Shown: positions 26,687-39,439 of the stretch, one piece after another
How the letters are laid out: each line of letters begins with the position of its first letter
Position numbering within the stretch: position 1 is the first letter of the stretch
Origin: Actinobacteria bacterium OK074
GTDB taxonomy: Bacteria > Actinomycetota > Actinomycetes > Streptomycetales > Streptomycetaceae
Assembly (NCBI GenBank): GCA_001298575.1
Contig: LJCV01000066.1
Span: forward strand, 1 to 64,000
Reading direction: 5' to 3'
Length of the DNA stretch: 64,000 bases
The notes under the pieces: model-generated
What the model was told of the DNA's origin: nothing
The model's input: the letters and a program-made list of their open reading frames with translations, nothing else
Databases searched by the model: none
Position numbers and translations under genes: made by a program

Positions 26687-28587
26687 CGACGGAAGGGATG
26701 CACGCCTTGAGAACCCGCGTGAGAACCCGCTCGCGAACCCCCAACAGATCCGCCCTCGTGACAGCGGCAGCCGCACTGGCCGTCACGGGAGCACTGATGT
26801 CCGCCCCGTCCGCCTCGGCCGCCGCAGCGACGGTCGCCGAGGTCTCCCCCCACGCCGCCCAGACCATCGACAACATCGGCGCGTCCGGCGCCTGGTGGGT
26901 CAACGACCTCCAGCACTTCAAGCCGTCCGCGCAGGCGAAGGTAGCCCAACTCCTCTTCTCCCAGCAGGGGTTGAACCTCAGCTCGTACCGCTACAACATC
27001 GGCGGCGGAGGCACCGCGGTCACCACCCCGGCCCGCGCCGCCGAGGACTTCCTGAGCGCCGACGGGACCTACGACTGGTCCCGGGACAAGGGCGGCCAGA
27101 CCTTCCTCAAGTACGCGGCCCGGTACGGCGTCCAGGACCTGATCGGCTTCGTGAACAGCGCGCCCGCGCAGTACACGAGCAACGGGCAGAGCTGCGGCGG
27201 AACGTTGAAGCCGGAGGACACCGCCGCCTACGCCGCATACGTGGCCGACGTGACCGACCACTTCGCGAAGCAGGGTGCGAAGTTCGACTACATCAGCCCC
27301 TTCAACGAGCCGAACAACAACTTCGGCGACTGCGGTCAGGAGGGCATGCAGGTACCGGTCGACCAACGCGACGACATCGTACGGGCGTTGGGCGCCGAGC
27401 AGCGGGCCCGGCAGCAGAGCACGAGCATCATCGCGGACGAGTCCAGCTCGACGGTCAGCTTCAACACCGAGGTCCCGCAGTGGATTTCACAGCCAGGAAC
27501 GGCCCAGTACGTCGCCAAGCTGGCGCACCACACGTACAACAACCCCAGTGACGCCCAGCTCGCGCTGATCAACGAGACCTCGAAGTCGGTCGGCAAGTCC
27601 CCCTGGGCGACCGAGATCTGCTGCTTCGGCAAGGGCAGCACGGGCTGGAACCAGGAGTACGACCCCACCATCGACAACGCGCTGCTGATGTCGCAGATCA
27701 TCTACAAGGACTTCGCGACCGCGCACGACTCGGCGTTCCAGTGGTGGGTGGCCCTGGCCAGCGGCTACGGCACCTCCCCCACCGAGACGAACGCCGAGGG
27801 CTGGAACGACGGCCTGGTCTACTACGACCCCGACTACGCGACCGACGGCAACCAGTCGCTGTACTTCACCAAGCGGTACTACGCGCTGGGCCAGTACAGC
27901 AAGTTCGTCCGGCCGGGCTCGGTCGCGCACAACGTGACGGGTGCGCCGAGCGGCGTCCAGGTCACGTCGTACGACCGGGACGGCACGTGGGTGGTCGTGG
28001 TCAACAACACCAACTCCACGGACACACCGCTGAGTCTGCACTTCAACAGCGGCACCCCGGTGCGGGCGGCGCAGGCGGTGCGCACCTCCGGCACCGAGAA
28101 CTGGGCGAACGTGGCGAGGCCGACGCTCACCGACGGCACGGCGTCCACCACGCTGGCGGCGCGGTCGATCACGACGTACGTCTTCGACCAGGCCCCGAAG
28201 GGCCACAACGGCTCGCAGGACCAAGGGAGTTCGGCCATCACCGGCGCACTCCAGGGCAGCCAGTCCGGCAAGTGCCTGGCCGCGGACGCCACCGGGGCCA
28301 CCATCGCGACCTGCACGGGCACCGCGGACCAGGCATTCTCGTACGACTCCAAGGGCACCCTCAAGGGCGCGGGCGGCTATCTGACGGCGGGGAGTTCGGG
28401 CCTGACGGCCGTGGCGGACCGCACGGGCGACGCGGACCAGCGCTGGCTGCTCAACGCCAACGGGCAGATCGTCAGCGAGGCGTCCGGAAAGTGCCTGGAC
28501 GTCAGCGGGCAGGCGACCGCCGACGGCAGCAAGGTGATCCTCTACAGCTGCACCGGCGGCACCAACGAGACGTGGACGAAGGTCTGA
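26683..28587 (+). CDS. Secreted GH30 glycosidase with C-terminal ricin-type lectin domain
   Basis: The 634-residue precursor has a long signal peptide (cleavage near residue 46, after SASA). A GH30-type TIM barrel runs to about 400, with Glu209 in PFNEPN as acid/base and Glu311 in ATEICC as nucleophile. A beta domain follows, then a ricin-type trefoil (about 525-634) with the QxW-like end of such modules. The PFNEPN and ATEICCFG pattern resembles subfamily 5 beta-1,6-galactanases, an assignment from memory. It would cut arabinogalactan side chains outside the cell. The ATG overlaps the ROK stop (ATGA); ATG 26698 and TTG 26707 are alternatives. Confidence 0.85.
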   Translation: MTTEGMHALRTRVRTRSRTPNRSALVTAAAALAVTGALMSAPSASAAAATVAEVSPHAAQTIDNIGASGAWWVNDLQHFKPSAQAKVAQLLFSQQGLNLSSYRYNIGGGGTAVTTPARAAEDFLSADGTYDWSRDKGGQTFLKYAARYGVQDLIGFVNSAPAQYTSNGQSCGGTLKPEDTAAYAAYVADVTDHFAKQGAKFDYISPFNEPNNNFGDCGQEGMQVPVDQRDDIVRALGAEQRARQQSTSIIADESSSTVSFNTEVPQWISQPGTAQYVAKLAHHTYNNPSDAQLALINETSKSVGKSPWATEICCFGKGSTGWNQEYDPTIDNALLMSQIIYKDFATAHDSAFQWWVALASGYGTSPTETNAEGWNDGLVYYDPDYATDGNQSLYFTKRYYALGQYSKFVRPGSVAHNVTGAPSGVQVTSYDRDGTWVVVVNNTNSTDTPLSLHFNSGTPVRAAQAVRTSGTENWANVARPTLTDGTASTTLAARSITTYVFDQAPKGHNGSQDQGSSAITGALQGSQSGKCLAADATGATIATCTGTADQAFSYDSKGTLKGAGGYLTAGSSGLTAVADRTGDADQRWLLNANGQIVSEASGKCLDVSGQATADGSKVILYSCTGGTNETWTKV

Positions 28588-28628
28588 TCCGGCCCTGAAC
28601 ACCTTCTGACCCACCGTCAACCGGCTTC

Positions 28629-28653
28629 GCGGGCCGCCGAATCGGCGGCCCGC
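28629..28653 (+). terminator. Hairpin terminator after the GH30 gene
   Basis: GCGGGCCGCCG (28629-28639) pairs perfectly with CGGCGGCCCGC (28643-28653) around a 3-base loop, 41 bases after the stop codon. It separates the ROK-GH30 unit from the transporter operon. Confidence 0.85.
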
Positions 28654-28912
28654 GGTCCGGCATGCCCGGGCTCCGCGGTCCGGGCCTGCCCGGTATCCCG
28701 GACGCTTCACAACGCTTCGAACAGCCTTCGTCCAACCCCTTGCCGAAGCCTTAGCCGAAGGTTAACGTCCCGCACCGCACCCCTCTTTGAGCCATCCGAG
28801 CCGTCCGAGCCACCTGCACCATCCGAGCCATCGCCCTCGCAAGCCATCCGGCGCGAAGCCGCCCGAGCCGCAGCCACCGCGCCCCAGCCGTACTACAGAC
28901 AAGGACGTCAGC
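28654..28912. other. Promoter region of the galactan transporter operon
   Basis: The region has an AT-richer stretch at 28740-28770 with CCGAAGCCTTAGCCGAAGG. After it, CCATCCGAGCC-type units recur irregularly (28792-28880). The promoter and operator of the ABC operon should lie here. No gene is supported. Confidence 0.45.
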
Positions 28913-30178
28913 ATGTCGGCACCGAGCAACAGCAATTGGGACCGTCGATCCATCCTCCGGGCCGCCGCGGGCCTGTCCGCGGCGGGTGCGCTGGCCGCGT
29001 GCGGCAGCAACAACGGCCGTGGCGGAGGCAGCGGTTCGGGCAAGAGCCTCACCCAGTACTTCCACGCGTACGGCGAGGCCGGCGTGGAGCAGGCCGTCAA
29101 GCGGTACGCGGCGGCGTACGACAAGGCGAACGTGTCCACGCAGTGGATCACCGGCGCGGACTACGAGACCAAGCTCTTCGCGGCCCTGCTCACCAAGCAG
29201 GCCCCGGACGTCTTCGAGTTCCACCCGCAGATCCAGCTCGTCAAGAGCGGTCAGGTGGCCGACCTGACCGACATCATCGCCCCGGTCAAGGACGACTTCA
29301 ACGCGGCCGACATCACGTCGCACACGTACGACGGGAAGATATACGGCGTCCGCATGATCGACGACCCGCAGTTCTTCTTCTACCGCAAGTCGATGCTGGA
29401 GAAGGCGAACGTCGACGTGCCGACCACGCTGGAGGAACTGGCCGAGGCCGCCGACAAGTTGACCACCTCCAAGGTCAAGGGCCTCTTCCTCGGCAACGAC
29501 CTGCACGCCATCGAGGCGCCGCTGATCTGGTCGGCCGGTGCGGAGACCCTGACCGACAAGAACGAGGTCGGTTTCCACACCGACGGGGTCGTCGAGGGCC
29601 TGCGCCAGCTCCGCAAGCTGTTCACCAGTGGCAACCTGCTGCTGGACGCCCCGGCCGACTACTGGGACCCCTCCGCCATCAACCAGGGCCTGTGCGCCAT
29701 GCAGTTCTGCGGCATGTGGGCGATGCCCGCGATGCAGAAGGCACTCGGCGACGACCTCGGCGTCTTCGCCTTCCCGAAGGTGGGCAGCGGCGGCAGGCTC
29801 TCGGTCTACAACGGCGGCTGGTCGATGTTCGTCAACGCCAAGGGCGACAACGTCGAGGCGGCCAAGGCGTACGTGAAGTGGCTGTGGATCGACCAGAAGA
29901 AGTACCAGGAGGACTTCGCGACGTCCTACGGCTTCCACATCCCGCCCCGCACCTCGATCGCCGAGCAGGCCACCAAGCTCAAGTCGGGCCTGCCCGCCGA
30001 GGGCGTCAAACTCTTCAACACCTACGGGCACTTCGACAACATCGGCTGGACCCAGGCCATGTGGAGCGCCCTGGACTCGCTCATCTCCGACTGCGTGCGC
30101 AAGGGCGGGGACCCGGAGGCCGCGCTCGACAAGGCCGACACGACCGTCACCAAAGAGCTCAAGAAGCTCTTCGGATAG
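28913..30178 (+). CDS. Oligosaccharide ABC transporter substrate-binding lipoprotein
   Basis: The 421-residue precursor has an RRSILRAAAG twin-arginine-like N-terminus and the lipobox LAAC (Cys30). The mature part is a family 1 extracellular solute-binding protein, as used for malto-, cello- and galacto-oligosaccharides. It would capture galacto-oligosaccharides produced by the GH30 enzyme and deliver them to the two permeases downstream. The ATG at 28913 follows AAGGAC. It is the first gene of a lipoprotein-permease-permease-GH2 operon that lacks its own ATPase. Streptomyces commonly shares the ATPase MsiK among such systems. Confidence 0.92.
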   Translation: MSAPSNSNWDRRSILRAAAGLSAAGALAACGSNNGRGGGSGSGKSLTQYFHAYGEAGVEQAVKRYAAAYDKANVSTQWITGADYETKLFAALLTKQAPDVFEFHPQIQLVKSGQVADLTDIIAPVKDDFNAADITSHTYDGKIYGVRMIDDPQFFFYRKSMLEKANVDVPTTLEELAEAADKLTTSKVKGLFLGNDLHAIEAPLIWSAGAETLTDKNEVGFHTDGVVEGLRQLRKLFTSGNLLLDAPADYWDPSAINQGLCAMQFCGMWAMPAMQKALGDDLGVFAFPKVGSGGRLSVYNGGWSMFVNAKGDNVEAAKAYVKWLWIDQKKYQEDFATSYGFHIPPRTSIAEQATKLKSGLPAEGVKLFNTYGHFDNIGWTQAMWSALDSLISDCVRKGGDPEAALDKADTTVTKELKKLFG

Positions 30179-30201
30179 GCCGAGGGACGGACCACAGCGA
30201 C

Positions 30202-31167
30202 ATGTCGACCACCACACGCGAGGTCGCCCGCCCCGCCCCGGCCAAGGCTTCCAAGGCCCGGCCGCGGCGGGGCCTGCTGGCGAGCCCCACCTTCAACTTC
30301 TGGCTCTTCACCGGACCGTTCCTCATCGGCCTGGTGATCTTCGTCTTCGTCCCCATCGGCTGGAGCATCTGGCTCAGCTTCTTCGAGGCCCGGTTCACGG
30401 TCACGCCCAGCCACTTCGTCGGCCTCGACAACTACCGGCAGATGCTGACCAACAGCGACTTCACCGGTTCGCTGGTGACCTTCAGCATCTTCGCCGTCTT
30501 CATCGTGCCCACCACGTGGGCGCTCTCGCTGAGCCTGGCCCTGCTGGTGAACCAACTGCGGTTCATGCGGGCGTTCTTCCGGTCGGTCTTCTTCCTGCCC
30601 ACCGCGTGCAGCTATGTCGTCGCCGCGCTGATCTGGAAGATGTCCCTCTTCAACGGCGTCCGCTTCGGCCTGGCGAATACGGTCATCGGCTGGTTCGGCG
30701 CCGAGAACGTCGCCTGGGTGTCCAACCCGAGCCCGCCCTGGTACTGGATGGTCATCCTGACCGTGCGCCTGTGGCTGCAGTCCGGTTTCTACATGATTCT
30801 CTTCCTGGCCGCGCTGCAGAACATCCCGCGCGAGCTGTACGAGGCCGCCGCGATCGACGGGGCCAAGTCGGGCTGGCAGACGTTCCGTTACATCACGCTG
30901 CCCCAGCTGCGGGCCACCTCGACCGCGGTGATCCTGCTCCTGCTCGTCGCCGCCTACCAGGCGTTCGACGAGTTCTACAACATCATCACGACCAGGGCCA
31001 CTTGGGGCCAGACCCCGCTCATGGTCCTCTACAAGACGGCCCTGGGCTCGAATCAGGACTACGGGGCGGGCAGCGCGGGCGCGGTGATCCTGACCCTGCT
31101 GATCTGTGTCGTAACCCTTTTCCAGGGCAAGCTCATGGGCTTCGGAAGGGGTGAGGAGTCCAAGTGA
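30202..31167 (+). CDS. Sugar ABC transporter permease 1 (MalF/UgpA-like)
   Basis: The 321-residue membrane protein has six hydrophobic helices after a basic N-terminal tail (1-30). The EAA loop reads ELYEAAAIDGAKSGWQTF in the late cytoplasmic loop, the docking site for the ATPase. It pairs with the next gene product. It starts 23 bases after the lipoprotein stop and overlaps the next start (GTGA at 31164-31167). Confidence 0.92.
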   Translation: MSTTTREVARPAPAKASKARPRRGLLASPTFNFWLFTGPFLIGLVIFVFVPIGWSIWLSFFEARFTVTPSHFVGLDNYRQMLTNSDFTGSLVTFSIFAVFIVPTTWALSLSLALLVNQLRFMRAFFRSVFFLPTACSYVVAALIWKMSLFNGVRFGLANTVIGWFGAENVAWVSNPSPPWYWMVILTVRLWLQSGFYMILFLAALQNIPRELYEAAAIDGAKSGWQTFRYITLPQLRATSTAVILLLLVAAYQAFDEFYNIITTRATWGQTPLMVLYKTALGSNQDYGAGSAGAVILTLLICVVTLFQGKLMGFGRGEESK

Positions 31168-32054
31168 CCACCACCGCACCGCTCGTCGAGAAGACGGCCG
31201 CCGCCAAGCCGCGCGGGTCCGGGCGCACCGGCGGCGTCATCGGCGGCACCGGCCTGTACGTCGCCACCGGCGTCGCCGCGCTGCTGTTCCTGCTGCCCTT
31301 CTACCTGATCGTGCGCAACGCCCTGATGACGGACCAGGAGATCACGGGCGAGAACTGGAAGTGGTTCCCCAGCCCCGTCCAGTGGGGCAACATCACCGAG
31401 CCGTTCGACGACGTCACCGTCGACTTCGGCCGCGCGATGGTCAACTCCCTGGTCGTCGCGGTCCTGATGACGCTGGGCACCCTCCTGATCTGCTCACTGG
31501 CCGGCTACGGCCTGGCCCGCATCCCCTACCGGCACGCCAACAAGGTGTTCTACGCCGTCCTGGCCACCCTGATGGTGCCCACGGCCGTGACCTTCGTGCC
31601 CAGCTTCGTCCTGGTTTCGTCGCTGGGCTGGGTGGACACATATCGCGGTCTGATCATCCCGGGTTTGTTCAGTGGTTTCACCTGCTTCCTCTTCCGGCAG
31701 TACTTCTTGGGGTTCCCGAAGGAGTTGGAGGAGGCGGCGCGCGTGGACGGACTCGGTTACTGGGGTGCGTACTGGCGCATCGTCGTGCCCAACTCGCTGA
31801 ACTTCTTCGCCGCGATGGCCACGATCACCTTCATCAGCGGCTGGAACGCCTTCCTGTGGCCCCTGGTCATCGGCCAGGACCCGAGCGCCTGGACCGTCCA
31901 GGTCGCGCTGTCCTCGTACATGACCAACCAGACCGTCAACTACCACCTGATCTTCATGGCCACGGCCATCTCGATCCTGCCCCTGGTGTTCGTGTTCCTC
32001 TTCCTCCAGCGGTGGCTGGTGCAGGGGGTCGCGCAGACCGGCATCAAGGGCTGA
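31164..32054 (+). CDS. Sugar ABC transporter permease 2 (MalG/UgpE-like)
   Basis: The 296-residue membrane protein has six hydrophobic helices and the EAA loop ELEEAARVDGLGYWGAYW. It forms a heterodimer with permease 1. The GTG start overlaps the previous stop and has GTGAGGAG upstream, so the two permeases are made in equal amounts. The beta-galactosidase gene follows after 78 bases. Confidence 0.92.
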   Translation: MTTTAPLVEKTAAAKPRGSGRTGGVIGGTGLYVATGVAALLFLLPFYLIVRNALMTDQEITGENWKWFPSPVQWGNITEPFDDVTVDFGRAMVNSLVVAVLMTLGTLLICSLAGYGLARIPYRHANKVFYAVLATLMVPTAVTFVPSFVLVSSLGWVDTYRGLIIPGLFSGFTCFLFRQYFLGFPKELEEAARVDGLGYWGAYWRIVVPNSLNFFAAMATITFISGWNAFLWPLVIGQDPSAWTVQVALSSYMTNQTVNYHLIFMATAISILPLVFVFLFLQRWLVQGVAQTGIKG

Positions 32055-32120
32055 AAACCGGTATGAAGGTCTGACCACCCGTACCGCTCGTATCGCCCGT
32101 GCCCCGCACGTCCGGGCTGA

Positions 32121-35009
<2,889 letters not shown>

Positions 35010-35027
35010 CCGACACCGACGTCATAC

Positions 35028-35063
35028 CCGCGGCCGGACGGCTCTTCAGCCGTCCGGCCGCGG
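35028..35063 (+). terminator. Strong terminator, 16-bp perfect stem
   Basis: Bases 35028-35043 pair perfectly with 35048-35063 around a CTTC loop, directly after the GH2 gene. It marks the end of the galactan operon. Confidence 0.92.
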
Positions 35064-35370
35064 CCGCGTCCCACCCCGCCTCCGTCCCCGTCGGCGGGCT
35101 CCGGTCGCCGTCGGGCCGTCCGTCGGCAGGCCGGACGCCAGGACTCTCCGCCCAGGCGGCGGGTGCCACCCGGGCGAAAACGGCTGGCGCCCCGGTCGTC
35201 CGGGCCTCGATGATCGGTGACGTGGCGGCGCCGCCACCGCTCGGCACCGGCATCGGGGTGCCGGGCGGCCACGCGGTGTCGTGGCTGCCGACCGCGCTGT
35301 CGGCCGGTTCGCCGCCGGCCACCGTATGGCTGATCCCACCGACCCGTACGCCTGGGAGGACCGTCCCGTC
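35064..35370. other. Intergenic region upstream of the ABC-2 exporter
   Basis: About 300 bases of high-GC sequence with no gene that can be supported. It should contain the promoter of the exporter operon. The ATPase frame extends upstream to 35326 (MADPTDPYAW) and might start there. Confidence 0.35.
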
Positions 35371-36423
35371 ATGAGCGGCAGCATCGAAGTCCGGGGCCTG
35401 TCCCGGACGTTCACCACCACTGTGCGCCGCCCCGGCTTCCTGGGCGCGGTGCGGTCCCTCGTCAATCCCGAACGGGTCGCCAAGGACGCCGTCTCGGACA
35501 TCACCTTCGAGGTGGCACCGGGCGAACTCCTCGCCCTGCTCGGGCCGAACGGCGCCGGGAAGTCCACCACCATCAAGATGCTCACCGGCATCCTCACCCC
35601 GACGGCGGGCGAGGCCAGGGTCGCGGGCGTGGTGCCGTACGCGGAGCGGGAGCGCAACGCCCGCAATATCGGAGCGGTGTTCGGACAGCGCACCCAACTC
35701 TGGTGGGACCTGCCGGTGCGCGAGTCGTTCGCGATCCTGCGGGACATCTACGAGGTGCCCAAGGAGCAACACGCGGCCCGGCTGCGGGAGTTCGACGATC
35801 TGCTCGACCTGTCCGCCTTCTGGGACACGCGCGTTCGGCATCTGTCGCTGGGCCAGCGGGTGCGCTGCGACCTGGCGGCGGCACTGCTGCACGACCCGCC
35901 GGTGGTGTTCCTGGACGAGCCGACCATCGGCATGGACGTCGTGGTCAAGGAGCAGGTACGGGAGTTCCTGCGGCACCAGGTCGAACAGCGCGGCCGTACG
36001 GTCCTGTTGACCACGCACGACATGACAGAGGTCGAGCGGCTCGCCGAGCGGGTGGTGCTGATCAACCACGGGCGGCTGGTCCTGGACGGCACGCTGGACG
36101 AGATCCGGCGGCGGTTCGGCTCGACCTGGCAGGTGCGCGCGACCCTCGCGGACCCGCACGCGGCGATCGAACCGCTGCCGGGCATCGAACTGCTCCGACG
36201 CGAGGGCCCCCAGGCCGTGTTCGGGCCCGCCGGAGCGGACGCGCCGACCGTCCACCGGGCGCTCAAGCAGGTCATCGAGCGGTACGAGGTGACCGACATC
36301 AGGATCGACGAGGCCGATCTGGAGGACGTGATGCGGACGGCGTACGCGCATGCCGCGGGCAACGCGGAGGAGGCGGATGTCGCGGCCGGGGCCGAGGGGC
36401 ACGTCGCGGCGGGGGAACGCTGA
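35371..36423 (+). CDS. ABC-2 type exporter ATPase
   Basis: The 350-residue ATPase has Walker A GPNGAGKSTT (about 61-70), a degenerate signature LSLGQRVRCD, Walker B VVFLDEPTIGMD and the H-loop TTHDMTEVE. The C-terminal extension is typical of DrrA-like drug or lipid exporters. The partner permeases follow at once (2-base gaps). The ATG at 35371 follows GGGAGGA; the in-frame ATG at 35326 is possible. The exported substrate is unknown: this gene set resembles ABC-2 systems in Streptomyces with two unlike permeases. Confidence 0.88.
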   Translation: MSGSIEVRGLSRTFTTTVRRPGFLGAVRSLVNPERVAKDAVSDITFEVAPGELLALLGPNGAGKSTTIKMLTGILTPTAGEARVAGVVPYAERERNARNIGAVFGQRTQLWWDLPVRESFAILRDIYEVPKEQHAARLREFDDLLDLSAFWDTRVRHLSLGQRVRCDLAAALLHDPPVVFLDEPTIGMDVVVKEQVREFLRHQVEQRGRTVLLTTHDMTEVERLAERVVLINHGRLVLDGTLDEIRRRFGSTWQVRATLADPHAAIEPLPGIELLRREGPQAVFGPAGADAPTVHRALKQVIERYEVTDIRIDEADLEDVMRTAYAHAAGNAEEADVAAGAEGHVAAGER

Positions 36424-36425
36424 CC

Positions 36426-37235
36426 ATGGCCGTTCCCGTTCCGAGCGCCTGGCGCGCCGCCCGGGTGACCCCGCTCGGCGAGCTGACCACCCCGCCCCGG
36501 ATGACCGCCGCGCTGCTGCGGCTGACCGTGCAGATCGTACTGGTCGCGTCGCTGTGGCACGGCCTGTACACCACGAGCAGCAGCACCGCGGGGCTGACCG
36601 AGGGCCAGGCGGTCACCTATGCCGTCATCGCCGTACTGGCCAGCAGAGTAAGGGAGTTGGACCAGTACGCGGGCCGCGACACCGTGCTCCAGCACATGCA
36701 CTTCGGCACCATCGTCTACTGGTATCTACGGCCGCTGCCGCCCCGGCGCTACCACGCCCTGCGCGCGATCGGCGAGCAACTGTACGGCGGCGCCTGGGCG
36801 TTGACCGGCTACCTGGTCTGTCTCGCCTTCGGGGTGATCGACCCGCCGCGCTCGGCCGCCGTCGCGGGGGTGTTCCTGCTGAGCGCCCTGCTGGGCCAAT
36901 GGGTGCTGTACTACGTGATGCTGACGCTGGATCAGCTGTGTTTCTGGACGGTCCGCAACAGCGCGGCCATGCTGATCCTGGTCTTCGCGCAGAACCTGCT
37001 GTCCGGGGTGTACGCGCCGCTGTGGTTCTTCCCGGACTGGTTCGTGACGATGAGCGCCTTCCTGCCGTTCCAGGCCACGCTGAGCGTGCCGCTGTCGCTG
37101 TACGTGGGCCGGATCCCGTTGTCGGACGCGGGAGTTCAGCTGGCCGTGCAGGCCGCCTGGGTGGTGGCGCTGCACCTGTTCACCCGGATGCTGTGGCGGC
37201 GGGCCGCCCGGCGCGTGATCTCGCAGGGAGGCTGA
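36426..37235 (+). CDS. ABC-2 exporter permease 1
   Basis: The 269-residue membrane protein has six hydrophobic segments in the ABC2_membrane_6-like pattern (LDQYAGRDTVLQHMHFG, then YWYLRPLPPRRYHALR before the third helix). The ATG follows the ATPase stop by 2 bases. It is coupled with the second permease and probably forms a heterodimer with it. Confidence 0.85.
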   Translation: MAVPVPSAWRAARVTPLGELTTPPRMTAALLRLTVQIVLVASLWHGLYTTSSSTAGLTEGQAVTYAVIAVLASRVRELDQYAGRDTVLQHMHFGTIVYWYLRPLPPRRYHALRAIGEQLYGGAWALTGYLVCLAFGVIDPPRSAAVAGVFLLSALLGQWVLYYVMLTLDQLCFWTVRNSAAMLILVFAQNLLSGVYAPLWFFPDWFVTMSAFLPFQATLSVPLSLYVGRIPLSDAGVQLAVQAAWVVALHLFTRMLWRRAARRVISQGG

Positions 37236-37237
37236 GG

Positions 37238-38050
37238 GTGTCCTCGACCGTGAAGGCGGTCCGCATCATGTGGCGGATCACCGCGCTCAACTTCCGTGCG
37301 CAGCTGGAGTATCGGACCGAGTTCCTGCTGATGGTCGCGATCGGCGCGATCTGGCAGGTGTCGGTGCTGGTGTTCGCGACGGTGCTGCTCGCCCGGTTCA
37401 GCGGCATGGGCGGCTGGGACAGCTCCGACGTGCTGATGATCCCGGCGATGCGGCTGCTGGCGCACGGCCTGTTCGTGCTGTTCCTGGGCCGCACGCACGG
37501 CATCGGGCGGCAGATCCAGGAAGGGCAGATCGACACGTATCTGCTGCGGCCGATGCCCGTGCACCGCCAGGTGCAGCTGGCGTTCTTCCCCACCAACGCG
37601 ATCGGCGACCTGACGGTGGCGGTGGGGCTGATGGCGGGCGCCCTCTCGCGCAGCCACATCGACTGGACGGCGGGCCGGATCGCCTACCTGGTGGTGTGCC
37701 TGCTCGGCGGCATGCTCCTGGAGGCGGCCCTGTTCACGGTGGTGGCGAGCGCGTCGCTGCGGTTCCCGGCGGCCGACTACTGGGGCCGCTGGCTGGAGGA
37801 ACTGCTCGGCACGTTCGGCAGTTACCCGCTGAACGTGCTGCCGAGGGCGGTGGGCGGCTTCCTGACGTTCGGGCTGCCGCTCGCGTTCGTGGCGTACTTC
37901 CCGGCGGCGGTACTGACCGGGCACGGCCACGACACGGGGGTGCCGTACTGGCTGGCCGCCGTGTCACCGCTGCTCGGGGTGGTCGCGTACCTGGCGGCGC
38001 GGGGGCTGTGGCGGTGGAGCTTGGGGCATTACACGGGGGTGAATGGGTGA
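37238..38050 (+). CDS. ABC-2 exporter permease 2
   Basis: The 270-residue membrane protein has six hydrophobic segments. It shares the permease 1 layout, including GQIDTYLLRPMPVHRQVQL in the equivalent loop. The GTG at 37238 lies 2 bases after the previous stop and follows GGGAGG. It completes the ATPase-permease-permease operon, which is convergent with the radical SAM/SPASM gene. Confidence 0.85.
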   Translation: MSSTVKAVRIMWRITALNFRAQLEYRTEFLLMVAIGAIWQVSVLVFATVLLARFSGMGGWDSSDVLMIPAMRLLAHGLFVLFLGRTHGIGRQIQEGQIDTYLLRPMPVHRQVQLAFFPTNAIGDLTVAVGLMAGALSRSHIDWTAGRIAYLVVCLLGGMLLEAALFTVVASASLRFPAADYWGRWLEELLGTFGSYPLNVLPRAVGGFLTFGLPLAFVAYFPAAVLTGHGHDTGVPYWLAAVSPLLGVVAYLAARGLWRWSLGHYTGVNG

Positions 38051-38163
38051 CGGGGGCAGCCCGCGGGGACGGGCTCGGCTTGGGCCGAAGGGTGACGCGC
38101 TGGCGGGCGAGCATGCCCCCGCCGCCCGCCCGTCAGCCCGTCCACCCGTCCGTCACCCGCCCC

Positions 38164-39426
38164 TCAGCGGCTGCCCCCGTCCCTGAGCCCCGCCGTCAGG
38201 GCGGTCGTGGGAATGAGCACGCCGCTCTGCGCGGCGGGTAGCTCCCCGGGCTTCCACGGAGCCCACGGCACCTGCTGCGGATCGCGGCGCAGGGTGACCT
38301 CCTGGTGGGTCTCGCTGGTCACCAGGCCGGACGCCCGGCCGGGGTGCAGCAGGTGTTCGAAGTCGATGTAGCGCTGGGCGTAGGTCCAGCGGCAGGGCAT
38401 GTAGTCCTCGGGGATGTCCCCGCTGACGTGGGCGGCCCGTAGCCCCTGCCACTGCGGCCCGTTCCAGATGTCCTCGAAACCGTTTTCCGCAAGTGATCCG
38501 AAGGTGTAGTCGCTGTCACCGCCGATGAGGTGGTCGCAGAAGCCGACCTGGCCGTTGTAGCGGACGTAGGCATAGCTCCACGGGTGCATGCAGGCGGGCC
38601 GGCGGATCATGTCGGGCAGCGCCAGCGACGGGTCGGGGGCGGCGCCGAGCTGCACCACCACGCCCTCCTCCCGGCCCACTTGGGCCGCCTCCTCGTACGC
38701 CTGCTGGGCGCGGGGCAGGTCGTTGCGCAGGTGGGCGGGGTCGTCGAGGCTCGTGACGATGGGGTGGATCGACACCAGGGACACGCCGAGCCGGGCCGCG
38801 AGCCGCACGATGTCGGCGAGTTCGCCGAGGTTGTCGATGCTGGAGACGACGTTGAGGCACACGTTCTCGCGGGGCGCGCCGTGGCGGTCGCGGGCCTCGA
38901 CGAGCGTCTCGACGGTGCGCACCAGCCGCTCGATCGTGCCGCCCGCGCGCAGTTTGGCGAACAGCTCGGGTGACGCCGCGTCGCAGGAGACGGTCACCAG
39001 CGCGTGGGCGCGCATCATCATGTCCCACACGGGGCGCCGGTTCACCTGGCCGTTGGTCACCAGCCGTAATTGGACCCGGTGTTCGAGGGCCCGGGCGACG
39101 AATTCCCCGAACCGGGGCAGCATCGTGCTTTCGCCCCAGCCGCGCAGATCCACCACGTGTGCGGTCGGGAACAGTTCCTCGACGAGCCGGTCGAAGGTCG
39201 CGTCGTCGAGGTTGAGCGCGGGATCGTATTTCTCGCCGAAACGGCACATCGGGCAGCGCAGGTTGCAGTTCTGGGTGAGTTCGATGAACACGGCGAGCGG
39301 GCGGCTCTTGAGTTTGGTGGCGCCTCTTTCGTATTCCTCGATGTTCAGGCGTTGGTTGTTCACCCGCAGTGGTGTCAGTTGAAAGGGTTCAACGGGAATG
39401 TCGAGAAGACGATCGTCCGACCTCAT
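38164..39426 (-). CDS. Radical SAM/SPASM-type enzyme
   Basis: The 420-residue protein has the canonical cluster motif CNLRCPMC (C54, C58, C61) and a barrel with the GWGES and VTNGQ segments expected for SAM binding. A C-terminal SPASM/twitch-like region (CMHPWSYAYVRYNGQVGFC, then a later PCRW) probably binds a second iron-sulfur cluster. Such enzymes modify peptides or build sugars and alcohols. With the adjacent glycosyltransferases, a sugar- or glycan-related product is plausible. Codon 120 (39067-39069) is TTA, so expression probably needs bldA. A GAAACCGTTTTC palindrome lies inside (38476-38487). Confidence 0.87.
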   Translation of the reverse strand: MRSDDRLLDIPVEPFQLTPLRVNNQRLNIEEYERGATKLKSRPLAVFIELTQNCNLRCPMCRFGEKYDPALNLDDATFDRLVEELFPTAHVVDLRGWGESTMLPRFGEFVARALEHRVQLRLVTNGQVNRRPVWDMMMRAHALVTVSCDAASPELFAKLRAGGTIERLVRTVETLVEARDRHGAPRENVCLNVVSSIDNLGELADIVRLAARLGVSLVSIHPIVTSLDDPAHLRNDLPRAQQAYEEAAQVGREEGVVVQLGAAPDPSLALPDMIRRPACMHPWSYAYVRYNGQVGFCDHLIGGDSDYTFGSLAENGFEDIWNGPQWQGLRAAHVSGDIPEDYMPCRWTYAQRYIDFEHLLHPGRASGLVTSETHQEVTLRRDPQQVPWAPWKPGELPAAQSGVLIPTTALTAGLRDGGSR

Positions 39427-39439
39427 GCCCTATCTCCTC